A stretch of DNA of 23,105 nucleotides from UBA11373 sp046714175 (GCA_046714175.1 JBKKBI010000001.1:1-23105), one strand, 5' to 3'. Positions 1-6,761 are shown, numbered from the stretch's first letter. Numbers and translations are program-made. The notes: a model not told the origin generated them from the sequence alone.

Positions 1-69
1 ATAACAAACCCCCCTTTATTTTGTATAATTCCTTTTTTTTTTTTGGGGGGGCGCGGCCCCCCCCCCCAC
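1..69. other. Low-complexity left end, probable contig-end artefact
   Basis: These bases are runs of single nucleotides (long T, G and C tracts) in an AT-rich context. Everything after position 70 is balanced high-GC coding DNA. No gene, promoter or known repeat is visible. The abrupt change in composition at the first base of the window suggests low-quality or misassembled sequence at a contig end. A real intergenic region with slippage-prone homopolymers cannot be excluded. Confidence 0.6.
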
Positions 70-97
70 GTTGCCCGTTGCCCGTTGCCGGTTGCCG
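70..97 (+). repeat. Heptanucleotide array, GTTGCCN x4, upstream of adk
   Basis: Four consecutive 7-bp units are visible: GTTGCCC, GTTGCCC, GTTGCCG, GTTGCCG. The array ends 35 bases before the adk start. The same unit occurs four times at 12570-12597. Flanking heptads do not match, so the array is exactly 28 bp. It belongs to a window-wide set of 7-bp arrays lying mostly at gene junctions. Confidence 0.85.
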
Positions 98-132
98 AAT
101 GGCTCTTACCCTCCCTCCTGCCCGATCCCACC

Positions 133-687
133 ATGGGTAGACGGCTTCTTCTGCTCGGCCCTCCCGGGGCGGGAAAGGGCACCCAGGCCGTTTTGCTCTC
201 CAGGGCGCTTGGCATCCCCCATGTCTCCACCGGAGCCATGTTGCGCGAACACGTGGCTGGCGGCACCGCGCTAGGCAAGCAGGCCAAGGCGATCATGGAT
301 ACCGGCGAATTGGTCTCCGACGACATCGTGGTCGGCATGGTCGAGGAGCGCCTGGCCCAGAACGACGCCACATGCGGATATCTGCTCGACGGGTTCCCTC
401 GCAACTTGACCCAGGCCGAGGCACTGGATCGGGTGGCCGGTGCTGGCGCCTTCGACGCCATCGTGCTGATCGAGGTGCCCGAGGAAGAATTGGTGAAGCG
501 CGCTCTGGCCCGGGGTCGCAGCGACGACACCGCCGAGACCGTGGCCAATCGGTTTGCGGTGTATCGCAACCAGACCGAGCCACTCGTGGCCTACTACCGG
601 GACTCGGCGCGAGCCGTGGTCGTCGTCGACGGCATCGGGGAGATCAACGAAGTGCTGAGCCGGATCGTGGTGGTGTTGGCATCGTGA
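133..687 (+). CDS. adk: Adenylate kinase, short-LID form
   Basis: Catalyses reversible phosphoryl transfer ATP + AMP to 2 ADP in the cytoplasm, the gateway of adenine nucleotide synthesis. The 184-residue protein has the P-loop GPPGAGKGTQ at residues 9-18, the AMP-binding region around STGAMLR (32-38) and DGFPRN at 86-91. The LID segment (about 126-140, ARGRSDDTAETVANR) is short and lacks the zinc cysteines of long forms, as in actinobacterial enzymes of about 181 residues. The reading frame is open upstream to position 43, but the ATG at 133 places the P-loop at its usual distance from the N-terminus, and the upstream part translates repeat and homopolymer sequence. Its usual upstream neighbour secY is not in the window. 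The last codons lie in a direct repeat shared with the map start. Confidence 0.97.
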   Translation: MGRRLLLLGPPGAGKGTQAVLLSRALGIPHVSTGAMLREHVAGGTALGKQAKAIMDTGELVSDDIVVGMVEERLAQNDATCGYLLDGFPRNLTQAEALDRVAGAGAFDAIVLIEVPEEELVKRALARGRSDDTAETVANRFAVYRNQTEPLVAYYRDSARAVVVVDGIGEINEVLSRIVVVLAS

Positions 688-763
688 TGACGATCAAGTC
701 GCAAGCCGACCCGATGCACAACGGGACGGCGGTGGTGTTGGCATGGTGATGACGATCAAGTCG
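669..763 (+). repeat. Direct repeat across the adk-map junction
   Basis: The 33 bases at 669-701 recur at 731-763 with a single mismatch (C683 versus G745), offset by 62 bp. Each copy contains the last codons of adk-like sequence (VVLA) followed by ATG ACG ATC AAG TCG, the beginning of map. Copy 1 therefore ends adk (TGA 685-687) and opens a 20-codon frame, ATG 687 to TGA 747-749. Copy 2 supplies the real map start. The 29 bases between the copies (702-730) are unique. A local duplication of the junction is the simplest reading. Confidence 0.9.
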
Positions 764-1501
764 GCCTCGGACTTTGCCGACATGCGGCGGGCCGGAAGGG
801 TGGTGGCGAAGATCCACGAGGCGCTGCGCGAGGCGGCCAAGCCAGGGGTGTCGCTGCTGGAACTCGACGCCATTGCCGCCCGTATCACTCGAGATGGCAA
901 GACCACCTCCAACTTCCTCAACTATCAAGGTTTTCCGGCGCACACCTGTCTATCTGTGAACGAGCAGATCGTCCATGGCATCCCTGGCGATCGTCGTCTC
1001 GCCGACGGCGACGTGCTCGGCATCGACGCCGGCGCGATCTATGAGGGGTGGCACGCTGATGCCGCCATCACTGTTCCGGTGGGCCAGGTGTCGGCCGAGG
1101 CCGCGGCGCTCATCGCCGCCACCGAGAAGGCGATGTGGGCCGGGATCGCCAAGTCCACGATCGGGACTCGCCTCGGTGACGTTGGCCATGCGATCGGTTC
1201 GGTGGCCGAGAAGCACGGGTACGGGATCGTGCGTGAGTACACCGGTCACGGTATCGGCCGGCACATGCACGAGGAACCCCAGGTGCTCAACTACGGCCGT
1301 CCCGGGACCGGCATGAAGCTGCGCAAAGGGATGGCGATCTGCATCGAGCCGATGTTCAACCTCGGCGGGGACGCCACCGAGGTGCTGGAGGACGGCTGGA
1401 CCGTGGTCACCGCCGACGGGGCCATCTCGGCACATTTCGAGCACACCGTGGCGATCACGCCCGACGGTCCGCAGGTGCTTACGGAAAAGGCGCCCGCCTG
1501 A
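749..1501 (+). CDS. map: Methionine aminopeptidase, type I
   Basis: Removes the initiator methionine from nascent proteins; a cytosolic dinuclear-metal hydrolase. The 250-residue sequence carries the complete active site in order: His76 in VHGIPG, metal ligands Asp93 (GIDAG) and Asp104 (HADAA), His167 in TGHGIGRHMHEEP, Glu200 (CIEPMF) and Glu231 (FEHTVAIT). It lacks the N-terminal zinc/SH3-binding extension of longer forms. ATG 749 overlaps the stop of the preceding 20-codon frame (TGATG). An in-frame ATG at 743 would add two residues (MV). No clear Shine-Dalgarno sequence precedes either, so translation may depend on coupling. infA, which often follows map in actinobacteria, is not here. Confidence 0.97.
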   Translation: MTIKSASDFADMRRAGRVVAKIHEALREAAKPGVSLLELDAIAARITRDGKTTSNFLNYQGFPAHTCLSVNEQIVHGIPGDRRLADGDVLGIDAGAIYEGWHADAAITVPVGQVSAEAAALIAATEKAMWAGIAKSTIGTRLGDVGHAIGSVAEKHGYGIVREYTGHGIGRHMHEEPQVLNYGRPGTGMKLRKGMAICIEPMFNLGGDATEVLEDGWTVVTADGAISAHFEHTVAITPDGPQVLTEKAPA

Positions 1502-1534
1502 CCAAGTTTTCGCGTTCTAGCGCCCAAAACCTGG
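1502..1534 (+). terminator. Hairpin abutting the map stop codon, possible terminator
   Basis: CCAAGTTTT (1502-1510) pairs with AAAACCTGG (1526-1534) with one A/C mismatch. An inner GCG (1512-1514) pairs with CGC (1521-1523) around a TTCTAG loop. The stem starts at the first base after the map TGA. No T-tract follows, so this is not a canonical intrinsic terminator. Its place between two transcription units, with a promoter-like sequence 24 bases downstream, suggests termination or mRNA 3'-end protection. Confidence 0.45.
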
Positions 1535-1557
1535 TGCGGAGTGCCTTCCCCCCGGAC

Positions 1558-1586
1558 TTGTCCAAAACCCGGCCCTGCATTACCCT
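1558..1586 (+). promoter_or_regulatory. Promoter-like sequence for the rpmJ-rpsM-rpsK-rpsD-rpoA-rplQ unit
   Basis: TTGTCC (1558-1563) and TACCCT (1581-1586) are separated by 17 bp. They fit primary-sigma -35 (TTGnnn) and -10 (TAnnnT) elements with ideal spacing. Transcription would start near 1593, about 157 bases before rpmJ. The location, after map and its hairpin, explains how the downstream genes could be expressed separately from adk-map. Confidence 0.5.
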
Positions 1587-1592
1587 TGCCGT

Positions 1593-1749
1593 CCGGCCCT
1601 TCGGGGTCCTTTTGGTGTGTGTGCAGGCAGGTCCTGCAAGAGATAGACCGCTGACGACGAGGCGACCAAGCGTCCGTCGGCGGGACCTCGAAACCACGCT
1701 CGCCGGGGTTTCGTGTGCCCGCTGTCGGTGCCGAGGAGAGATCACCCAG
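1593..1749 (+). promoter_or_regulatory. Leader upstream of rpmJ with small hairpins
   Basis: No ORF here resembles a protein, and infA is absent. A short stem with a UUCG loop (GGCCC TTCG GGGTC, one G-U pair) lies at about 1597-1610 and is followed by a short T run. TGCAGG (1622-1627) pairs with CCTGCA (1633-1638) around a 5-base loop. The likely Shine-Dalgarno GAGGAG is at 1733-1738, 11 bases before rpmJ. Ribosomal protein S4 controls the alpha operon through leader RNA in some bacteria. Whether this leader does so is inference from position only. Confidence 0.35.
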
Positions 1750-1863
1750 ATGAAGGTCCGGCCGAGCGCCAAGAAGATGTGCGAAAAGTGTCGCATCATC
1801 CGCCGGCGTGGCCGGGTATGGGTGATCTGCACCAACCCCCGCCACAAGCAGCGGCAGGGGTAA
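1750..1863 (+). CDS. rpmJ: 50S ribosomal protein L36, zinc-binding form
   Basis: The smallest large-subunit protein, 37 residues, sitting near the base of the ribosomal stalk region. The sequence MKVRPSAKKMCEKC followed by a single Cys and NPRHKQRQG shows the C-x2-C...C...H zinc ribbon (Cys11, Cys14, Cys27, His32), i.e. the zinc-containing paralogue type. The frame is open upstream, but ATG 1750 gives the standard 37-residue length and a GAGGAG lies 11 bases before it. It is the first gene of the promoter-led block and is followed by rpsM after 4 bases. Confidence 0.96.
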   Translation: MKVRPSAKKMCEKCRIIRRRGRVWVICTNPRHKQRQG

Positions 1864-1867
1864 AACG

Positions 1868-2248
1868 ATGGCAAGAATCTCCGGAGTCGATCTTCCTCGC
1901 GACAAGCGTGTCGAGATCGGTCTCACCTATATCTACGGTGTCGGCCGCAGCCATGCCGTCGATGCCTGCGCGTCGCTGAAAATCAACCCCGACACCAAGA
2001 TCGCCGACCTGACCGACGACGAGGTCAACCGGATCCGCCAGTACATCGACGCCAACTTCCGCGTCGAAGGCGACCTGCGACGCGAGGTTGCACAGAACAT
2101 CAAGCGCAAGGTGGAGATCGGCAGCTATGAGGGGGTGCGGCACCGCCGCGGACTCCCGGTCCGCGGCCAGCGGACCCACACCAACGCCCGAACTCGCAAG
2201 GGGCCGCGTTCGGCCATTGCGGGCAAGAAGAAGGTCACCAAGAAGTGA
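1868..2248 (+). CDS. rpsM: 30S ribosomal protein S13
   Basis: Head protein of the small subunit that contacts the 50S subunit (bridges B1a/b) and P-site tRNA. The 126-residue length and the sequences ARISGVDLP at the N-terminus, IYGVGRS, and GQRTHTNARTRKGPR near the C-terminus are characteristic. A basic tail (AGKKKVTKK) ends the protein. AGGGG at 1856-1860, 7 bases before the ATG and overlapping the end of rpmJ, serves as ribosome binding site. Confidence 0.98.
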   Translation: MARISGVDLPRDKRVEIGLTYIYGVGRSHAVDACASLKINPDTKIADLTDDEVNRIRQYIDANFRVEGDLRREVAQNIKRKVEIGSYEGVRHRRGLPVRGQRTHTNARTRKGPRSAIAGKKKVTKK

Positions 2249-2269
2249 TGCAGCGCAAGGAGCCTCTCG

Positions 2270-2659
2270 TTGGTTGAAAAGAAGAAGACGCGGCGCCGGG
2301 AACGACGGAACATCCTTCACGGCGAAGCGCACATCACCGCCAGTTTCAACAACACGATCATCAACATCACCGACCTCGATGGCAACACTCTGGTGTGGAC
2401 CTCGGGGGGCACGGTGGGGTTCAAGGGATCGCGTAAGTCGACGCCCTACGCCGCCCAGGTTGCCGCCGAACAGGCGGCGCGGCGCGCTGGGGAGTACGGC
2501 ATGCGCAAGGTGGACGTGATTGTGCGCGGCTCGGGCTCGGGCCGGGAAACGGCCATCCGCACGCTGCAGACGATGGGCATGGAAGTCACCGGGATTCGGG
2601 ACATCACCCCCGTCCCCCACAACGGGGTGCGCCTCAACTCGCGCCGGAGAGGTGCCTGA
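2270..2659 (+). CDS. rpsK: 30S ribosomal protein S11, TTG start
   Basis: Platform protein of the small subunit near the mRNA exit. The 129 residues contain AHITASFNNTIINITD, TPYAAQVAAEQAA, VIVRGSGSGRE and the C-terminal TPVPHNGVRLNSRRRGA, all typical of S11. The only start that fits is TTG at 2270, because AAGGAG at 2257-2262 lies 7 bases upstream and no ATG or GTG occurs between that site and the conserved region. The N-terminus (MVEKKKTRRRERRN) is basic and slightly short. The stop overlaps the rpsD start as TGATG. Confidence 0.97.
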   Translation: MVEKKKTRRRERRNILHGEAHITASFNNTIINITDLDGNTLVWTSGGTVGFKGSRKSTPYAAQVAAEQAARRAGEYGMRKVDVIVRGSGSGRETAIRTLQTMGMEVTGIRDITPVPHNGVRLNSRRRGA

Positions 2660-3282
2660 TGGCTCGTTACACGGATGCGGTATGCAAGTTGTGCCGGCGG
2701 GAACGTACCAAGCTGTTCCTCAAGGGGGCGCGCTGCGAGTCGTCGAAGTGCGCCATCGAGCGCAAGCCCTATCCCCCCGGAGAGCACGGCAAGGGTCGCG
2801 TTCGCGAGACCCAGTACCTGATCCAGTTGCGGGAGAAGCAGAAGGCGCGCCGGATCTACGGCGTGCTGGAGAAGCAGTTCCGCCGTTACTACCAGGAGGC
2901 GGCCAAGGCCAAGGGGATCACCGGTGAGACCCTGCTGGTGATCTTGGAGAGCCGCCTGGACAACGTGGTCTATCGGGCCCATTTCGCCGAGTCGCGTTCC
3001 CAGGCCCGCCAGTTCGTGTCCCACGGACACTTCCGTCTCAACGGCCGCCGCGTGACGATCCCCTCGCTACGGGTGCGTCCCGGCGATGTGATCACGATGC
3101 GGGAGGCGAGCAAGGAAATGATCGTCGTCCAGCATTCGGTCGACACCTCGCGTCGCAGCACGGTCGAGTGGCTCGAGGTCGAGACTCCGGCCCGCAAGAT
3201 CACGGTCAGCCGCCTGCCGAGCCGTTCCCAAATCGACACCCAGGTCCAGGAGCAGCTGATCGTCGAGTTGTACTCGAAGTAA
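2659..3282 (+). CDS. rpsD: 30S ribosomal protein S4, zinc-containing form
   Basis: Primary 16S rRNA-binding protein that starts 30S body assembly; in some bacteria it is also the repressor of the alpha operon. The 207-residue sequence has the N-terminal zinc knuckle with Cys9, Cys12, Cys26 and Cys31 (CKLC...CESSKC), then a helical region and the S4 RNA-binding domain around residues 95-160 (RLDNVVYRAHFAESRSQARQFV). The C-terminus ends ELYSK. The start overlaps the rpsK stop by one base (TGATG), suggesting coupled translation. Confidence 0.98.
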   Translation: MARYTDAVCKLCRRERTKLFLKGARCESSKCAIERKPYPPGEHGKGRVRETQYLIQLREKQKARRIYGVLEKQFRRYYQEAAKAKGITGETLLVILESRLDNVVYRAHFAESRSQARQFVSHGHFRLNGRRVTIPSLRVRPGDVITMREASKEMIVVQHSVDTSRRSTVEWLEVETPARKITVSRLPSRSQIDTQVQEQLIVELYSK

Positions 3283-3294
3283 GGGGATTCGCCA

Positions 3295-4245
3295 GTGTTG
3301 ATCGTTCAGCGCCCGCATATCGAAGAAGAAGTCGTCGATGCCAACCGTTCGCGGTTCATCGTCGAACCGCTCGAGCCCGGTTTCGGCTACACGCTCGGTA
3401 ACACCCTGCGTCGCACGCTGCTGTCCCGCATCCCTGGGGCGGCGATCACCAACATCCGGATCGAGGGAGTCCAGCACGAGTTCTCCGTAATGCCAGGAGT
3501 GGTCGAGGACGTAGTGGACATCATCCTCAACCTCAAGGGCGTGGTGTTGCGCATCGAAGTCGATGGTCCGCAGACGATGTACCTGTCCGCCAAGGGCAAG
3601 GGTGACGTCACCGCCGCTGACATCAAGGCGCCGGCCGGGGTCGAGATCGTGAATGGCGACCATCACCTCGCCTCGCTTTCCACCAGTGGCAAGCTCGAGA
3701 TCGAGATGACCTGCGAGCGCGGCGTGGGCTACCGCAGCGCCGATCGCAACAACAAGGGTGAAGGCATCGGGGTGATTCCGATCGACTCGATCTTTTCCCC
3801 GGTGCGCAAGGTCGCCTACACGGTGGGTTCCACCCAGGTCGGCCAGATGACCAACTTCGACAAGCTGGTGCTCGACGTGCACACCGATGGCTCGGTCACC
3901 GCGAGCGAGGCGGTGTCGTCGGCCGGCAAGACCCTTGGCGAACTGCTCGGTCTGTTCGCCGGCTTCGGCGAGGGCATCGGCCTGGTTCTGGGCGATGTCG
4001 TCGTGAGCGAGTCGTCCTCGCCCGACCTCGACCTGCCCATCGAGGCTCTCGACCTGTCCGAGCGTCCCCGCAACTGCCTGCGCCGCGCCCAGATCGCCAC
4101 CGTCGGCGAGCTGGTGATGCGCACCGAGGAGGACCTGCTCAACATCACCAACTTCGGCCAGAAGAGCCTCGAAGAGGTCACTGCCAAGCTGGACGAGCTC
4201 GGCCTGTCCCTCGCCGTCGCCCGGGACAAGGAGGGCAAGGTCTAA
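3295..4245 (+). CDS. rpoA: DNA-directed RNA polymerase subunit alpha
   Basis: The assembly platform of RNA polymerase. In 316 residues the N-terminal dimerisation domain (FGYTLGNTLRRTLLSRIPGAA at about 34-54; split motifs LGNTLRR and LLSRIPG) is followed by a linker and the C-terminal domain from about 250. That domain (IEALDLSERPRNCLRRAQI... NITNFGQKSLEEV) contains the conserved Arg and Asn/Gly residues contacting UP elements and activators. The start codon is GTG at 3295, 12 bases after rpsD, preceded by a weak AAGGGG. The stop TAA overlaps the ATG of rplQ by one base. Confidence 0.98.
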   Translation: MLIVQRPHIEEEVVDANRSRFIVEPLEPGFGYTLGNTLRRTLLSRIPGAAITNIRIEGVQHEFSVMPGVVEDVVDIILNLKGVVLRIEVDGPQTMYLSAKGKGDVTAADIKAPAGVEIVNGDHHLASLSTSGKLEIEMTCERGVGYRSADRNNKGEGIGVIPIDSIFSPVRKVAYTVGSTQVGQMTNFDKLVLDVHTDGSVTASEAVSSAGKTLGELLGLFAGFGEGIGLVLGDVVVSESSSPDLDLPIEALDLSERPRNCLRRAQIATVGELVMRTEEDLLNITNFGQKSLEEVTAKLDELGLSLAVARDKEGKV

Positions 4246-4595
4246 TGCCGGCCCCCAAGCGCGGGCCCCGATTTGGTGGCAGCGCCGCCCACCAGAAGGC
4301 GATCATGAGCAATCTGGCTCAGGAGCTGTTCTGGGACGAGAAGGTGACGACCACGATCGCCAAGGCGAAGATGCTGCGTCCCTACGCTGAAAAGATGATT
4401 ACCCGGGCCCGAAAGGGGACCCTGCACGCCCGCAGGGTGATCCTCAAGGACATCGGTGACACCGAAGTGGTCACCAAGCTCTTCGACGAAGTGGCCCCGC
4501 GCTACACAGAACGCGCCGGCGGCTACACCCGGATCGTGAGGGTCGGACCCCGGCGCGGAGACGGCGCCGAGATGGCCATCGTCGAGCTCGTCTAG
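4245..4595 (+). CDS. rplQ: 50S ribosomal protein L17
   Basis: Large-subunit protein near the polypeptide exit tunnel. The 116-residue length and the motifs RFGGSAAHQKAIMSNLAQEL, TTTIAKAKMLRPYAEKMI, and YTRIVRVGPRRGDGAEMAI are those of L17. It starts in the stop codon of rpoA (TAATG), the normal arrangement, and ends with TAG. In many actinobacteria truA follows directly; here four other genes come first. Confidence 0.98.
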   Translation: MPAPKRGPRFGGSAAHQKAIMSNLAQELFWDEKVTTTIAKAKMLRPYAEKMITRARKGTLHARRVILKDIGDTEVVTKLFDEVAPRYTERAGGYTRIVRVGPRRGDGAEMAIVELV

Positions 4596-4607
4596 TCTCA
4601 CCGGGCC

Positions 4608-5189
4608 ATGATCCACGAGGCCCGTCGCCACCAGCCCGCCATGGTGGTCGTTGGCGCGCTCCTGGTCCTCGGTTTCCTTGCCATCGCCGCTGCCACCGTC
4701 CTATCGGTGGTGGGCGATGACACCCCCGAGCCCGCGACCATGGCCGTCCTGCCCCTCAGCTCGGACATCGAAGTCATCGACGCCCACCAGACGTGCAACG
4801 CCGAGGCCTGTGACGGCGAAGGCGCGGTGTTGCTCTCCGCAGGCCGCACCGCATCCGACTCGGTGGCATTGGTGGAGAGTGCGCTGCGCGCCGCCGGCTG
4901 GTGGGAACATCGCTGCGGCGACGACGAAACCTGCTTGCGCCGGAACGACCTCGGGGTTGAGATCGTCCCCTGGGTGGCGGTGCTCGACCAGCCGTCCACC
5001 GCGGCCATGGCCGCCAACCTCGCAGGCATGGCGGTAGAGGCGGAAGCTCTGGTGTACGTCCGGGTGTTCCGTTGCAACGTGCTCACGGCCTGCGCGACGC
5101 GCTTCTCGCAGCACGGCTCGATCGACCGAGTCCTGCCGTCGCAGGTCCCGGCGGGATCTCCGGCTCGGGGTAACACTCTCGGCCGGTAG
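4608..5189 (+). CDS. Unknown membrane-anchored protein with three CX4-5C pairs
   Basis: I do not recognise the family. The 193-residue protein has a short basic N-terminus, one hydrophobic segment at about 11-36, then a domain predicted to lie outside the membrane. That domain contains three regularly placed cysteine pairs: Cys63/Cys68 (CNAEAC), Cys103/Cys109 (CGDDETC) and Cys156/Cys162 (CNVLTAC). Each could form a local disulfide; no thioredoxin-like CXXC is present. The C-terminal 30 residues are polar and probably flexible. The ATG lies 12 bases after the rplQ stop, so the gene probably rides on the ribosomal operon. Codon usage and GC-rich third positions match the neighbours. Confidence 0.75.
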   Translation: MIHEARRHQPAMVVVGALLVLGFLAIAAATVLSVVGDDTPEPATMAVLPLSSDIEVIDAHQTCNAEACDGEGAVLLSAGRTASDSVALVESALRAAGWWEHRCGDDETCLRRNDLGVEIVPWVAVLDQPSTAAMAANLAGMAVEAEALVYVRVFRCNVLTACATRFSQHGSIDRVLPSQVPAGSPARGNTLGR

Positions 5190-5296
5190 CCCGTTCCCGC
5201 TCCGTTTCTCCCCCCGGAAGGGGAGGACACGTTGGAGTCGGCGACCCGTCCGGCTTCTCCGCGTCTAGCGTCATGCCGTTGACCCCAGGAGCCGCG

Positions 5297-6097
5297 ATGC
5301 CCTATCCGATCCGTCTCGCCGTACAAGTCCACCCGCAGCACGGTGCGTACGCCGCGCTGCGCGATGCAGCGGTCGAGGCTGAGGCGCGCGGTGCCGACAT
5401 CGTCATGAACTGGGATCACTTCTATCCCCTATCCGGTGATCCCGACGGGACGCATTTCGAGTGCTGGACCCAGCTGGCTTCGTTCGCCGAGGTGACCAAC
5501 CGGGTCGAGCTGGGGCCTTTGGTGGCCTGCAACTCGTACCGCAATCCGAACCTGATCGCCGACATGGCCCGCACCGTGGATCACATCTCCGGGGGCCGGG
5601 TCATCTTTGGTATCGGGGCGGGATGGTTCGAGAAGGACTACAACGAATACGGGTACGAGTTCGGCACCGTTCCGTCACGGTTGGCGGCGCTGAAGCGTGA
5701 CCTGCCGATCATCAAGCGGCGGTTGGAGGTGCTGAACCCGCCCCCGCTACGGCGCATGCCGATCCTGGTTGGGGGAGGCGGGGAAAAGGTGACGCTGCGC
5801 ATCACCGCCGAGCACGCCGACATCTGGCACGGCTTTGGCGATGCCAACCAGATTCGCCACAAGTGTGCCGTGCTCGACGCCCACTGTGCCCGGATCGGGA
5901 GGAATCCCGCCGAGATCGAACGCTCGGCCGGTGTCCCCCTGACCCAGCGCGACGACACGGCCTACGGCGACGGCATGGTCGCCGCCGGCGCCACGCTGCT
6001 CACCTTCGGCATCGGGGGGACGAATCTCGATCTGAGCTGGTTCGATAAGTGGGTGGAGTGGGCGCGGGAGCGGAACGCGGGGACGCGTCAGCGGTGA
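5297..6097 (+). CDS. LLM-class (luciferase-like) F420/flavin-dependent oxidoreductase
   Basis: Belongs to the bacterial luciferase-like TIM-barrel family, in actinobacteria mostly F420-dependent; the substrate cannot be read from sequence. Visible signatures are the N-terminal strand IRLAVQVHP, the NWDHFYPL segment with a cofactor-site His, ELGPLVACNSYRNP, the glycine-rich GRVIFGIGAGWFEKDY and RMPILVGGGGEKV. About 266 residues, slightly short for the family, ending WFDKWVEWARERN. ATG 5297 is preferred because AGGAG at 5287-5291 precedes it by 5 bases; an in-frame ATG at 5273 would add eight residues. F420 rather than FMN use is inferred from the group. Confidence 0.85.
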   Translation: MPYPIRLAVQVHPQHGAYAALRDAAVEAEARGADIVMNWDHFYPLSGDPDGTHFECWTQLASFAEVTNRVELGPLVACNSYRNPNLIADMARTVDHISGGRVIFGIGAGWFEKDYNEYGYEFGTVPSRLAALKRDLPIIKRRLEVLNPPPLRRMPILVGGGGEKVTLRITAEHADIWHGFGDANQIRHKCAVLDAHCARIGRNPAEIERSAGVPLTQRDDTAYGDGMVAAGATLLTFGIGGTNLDLSWFDKWVEWARERNAGTRQR

Positions 6098-6192
6098 TAC
6101 CCCGGTGCCTGTCGTTGGTCGTCCGCCCTCCGTCACCCACCGGGGACGAGGCTGGAGGGGCGAGTGTCCCTGGAGGCTCGGTCTGCCAGTGT

Positions 6193-6220
6193 CCCTCGCC
6201 CCCAGCCCCTCGCCTCTCGC
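6193..6220 (+). repeat. Heptanucleotide array, CCCTCGC x4, touching the Nudix start
   Basis: Units are CCCTCGC, CCCCAGC, CCCTCGC, CTCTCGC. The array ends one base before the ATG of the Nudix gene at 6222. Its unit is the exact reverse complement of the GCGAGGG unit at 21643-21670. More degenerate heptads of the form GnnnGAG (GGACGAG, GCTGGAG, GGGCGAG) lie upstream at 6144-6164. No Shine-Dalgarno sequence can fit between the array and the ATG. Confidence 0.8.
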
Positions 6221-6221
6221 C

Positions 6222-6761
6222 ATGCGCGACGAGTTGATCTCGCTGCTCACCCGGTACTCACCCACCGACGAGGACGAGCTGGCGTATCGCCTGCAGATGC
6301 TCGACGTCGCTGCCGCCGCGGTCGATCCGTTCGGGCGAGATCAGTACTCGCCCGGGCACTTCACCGCCAGCGCGTTCGTGCTCCACCCGGGCGGGGAGCG
6401 GGTGCTGCTGGTGCACCACGGCACGATCGGGATCTGGGTGCAGCCGGGAGGCCATGTCGATCCCGATGACACCGACCTGATGACCGCGGCTCGGCGCGAG
6501 GTCGCCGAGGAGACCGGGATCACCGATCTCACCCCCATCACGGACGGGCTCTTCGATATCGACGTGCATGAATTTCCCGCTGGCTCCCAGCCGTATCACC
6601 ACCACTACGACCTGCGTTTTGGCTTCGTCGCCGGGGGCACCGCCATTACGGCCGTCGCCGAGGTGCGCGATTGCCGGTGGGTGGCCTGGGACGAACTGGC
6701 CGCCCTGAAGGCGGGGCGGTCAGTGTTACGGCCCGTGGGCCGGTTGTTGGGACGCTTCTAG
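6222..6761 (+). CDS. Nudix hydrolase
   Basis: Hydrolyses a nucleoside diphosphate linked to another moiety; the substrate is not evident. The 179-residue protein has a degenerate Nudix box around 80-104: a glycine pair in QPGGHVDPDDTDL and then RREVAEETGI. Asp stands where the first Glu is usual, and there is one extra residue between the halves, as in other members with PGGHVDP-type boxes. An N-terminal helix region (RDELISLLTRYSPTDEDE) precedes the fold, whose first strand is SAFVLHPGGERVLLVHH. The frame is open upstream to 6105, but that part translates the heptad array and flanking repeat-like DNA, so ATG 6222 is chosen. TAG stop. Confidence 0.85.
   Translation: MRDELISLLTRYSPTDEDELAYRLQMLDVAAAAVDPFGRDQYSPGHFTASAFVLHPGGERVLLVHHGTIGIWVQPGGHVDPDDTDLMTAARREVAEETGITDLTPITDGLFDIDVHEFPAGSQPYHHHYDLRFGFVAGGTAITAVAEVRDCRWVAWDELAALKAGRSVLRPVGRLLGRF

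Noticed and set aside
43..132. Upstream start for adk
   Set aside because: The extra 30 residues come from homopolymers and the GTTGCCN array, and the P-loop belongs close to the N-terminus.
1534..1749. A diverged infA or an N-terminal extension of rpmJ in the open frame upstream
   Set aside because: The translation shows no IF-1 OB-fold motifs, and L36 is complete at 37 residues from ATG 1750 with its own ribosome binding site.
6105..6221. N-terminal extension of the Nudix protein
   Set aside because: It would be translated from heptad and repeat-like DNA; the protein fold starts after the ATG at 6222.
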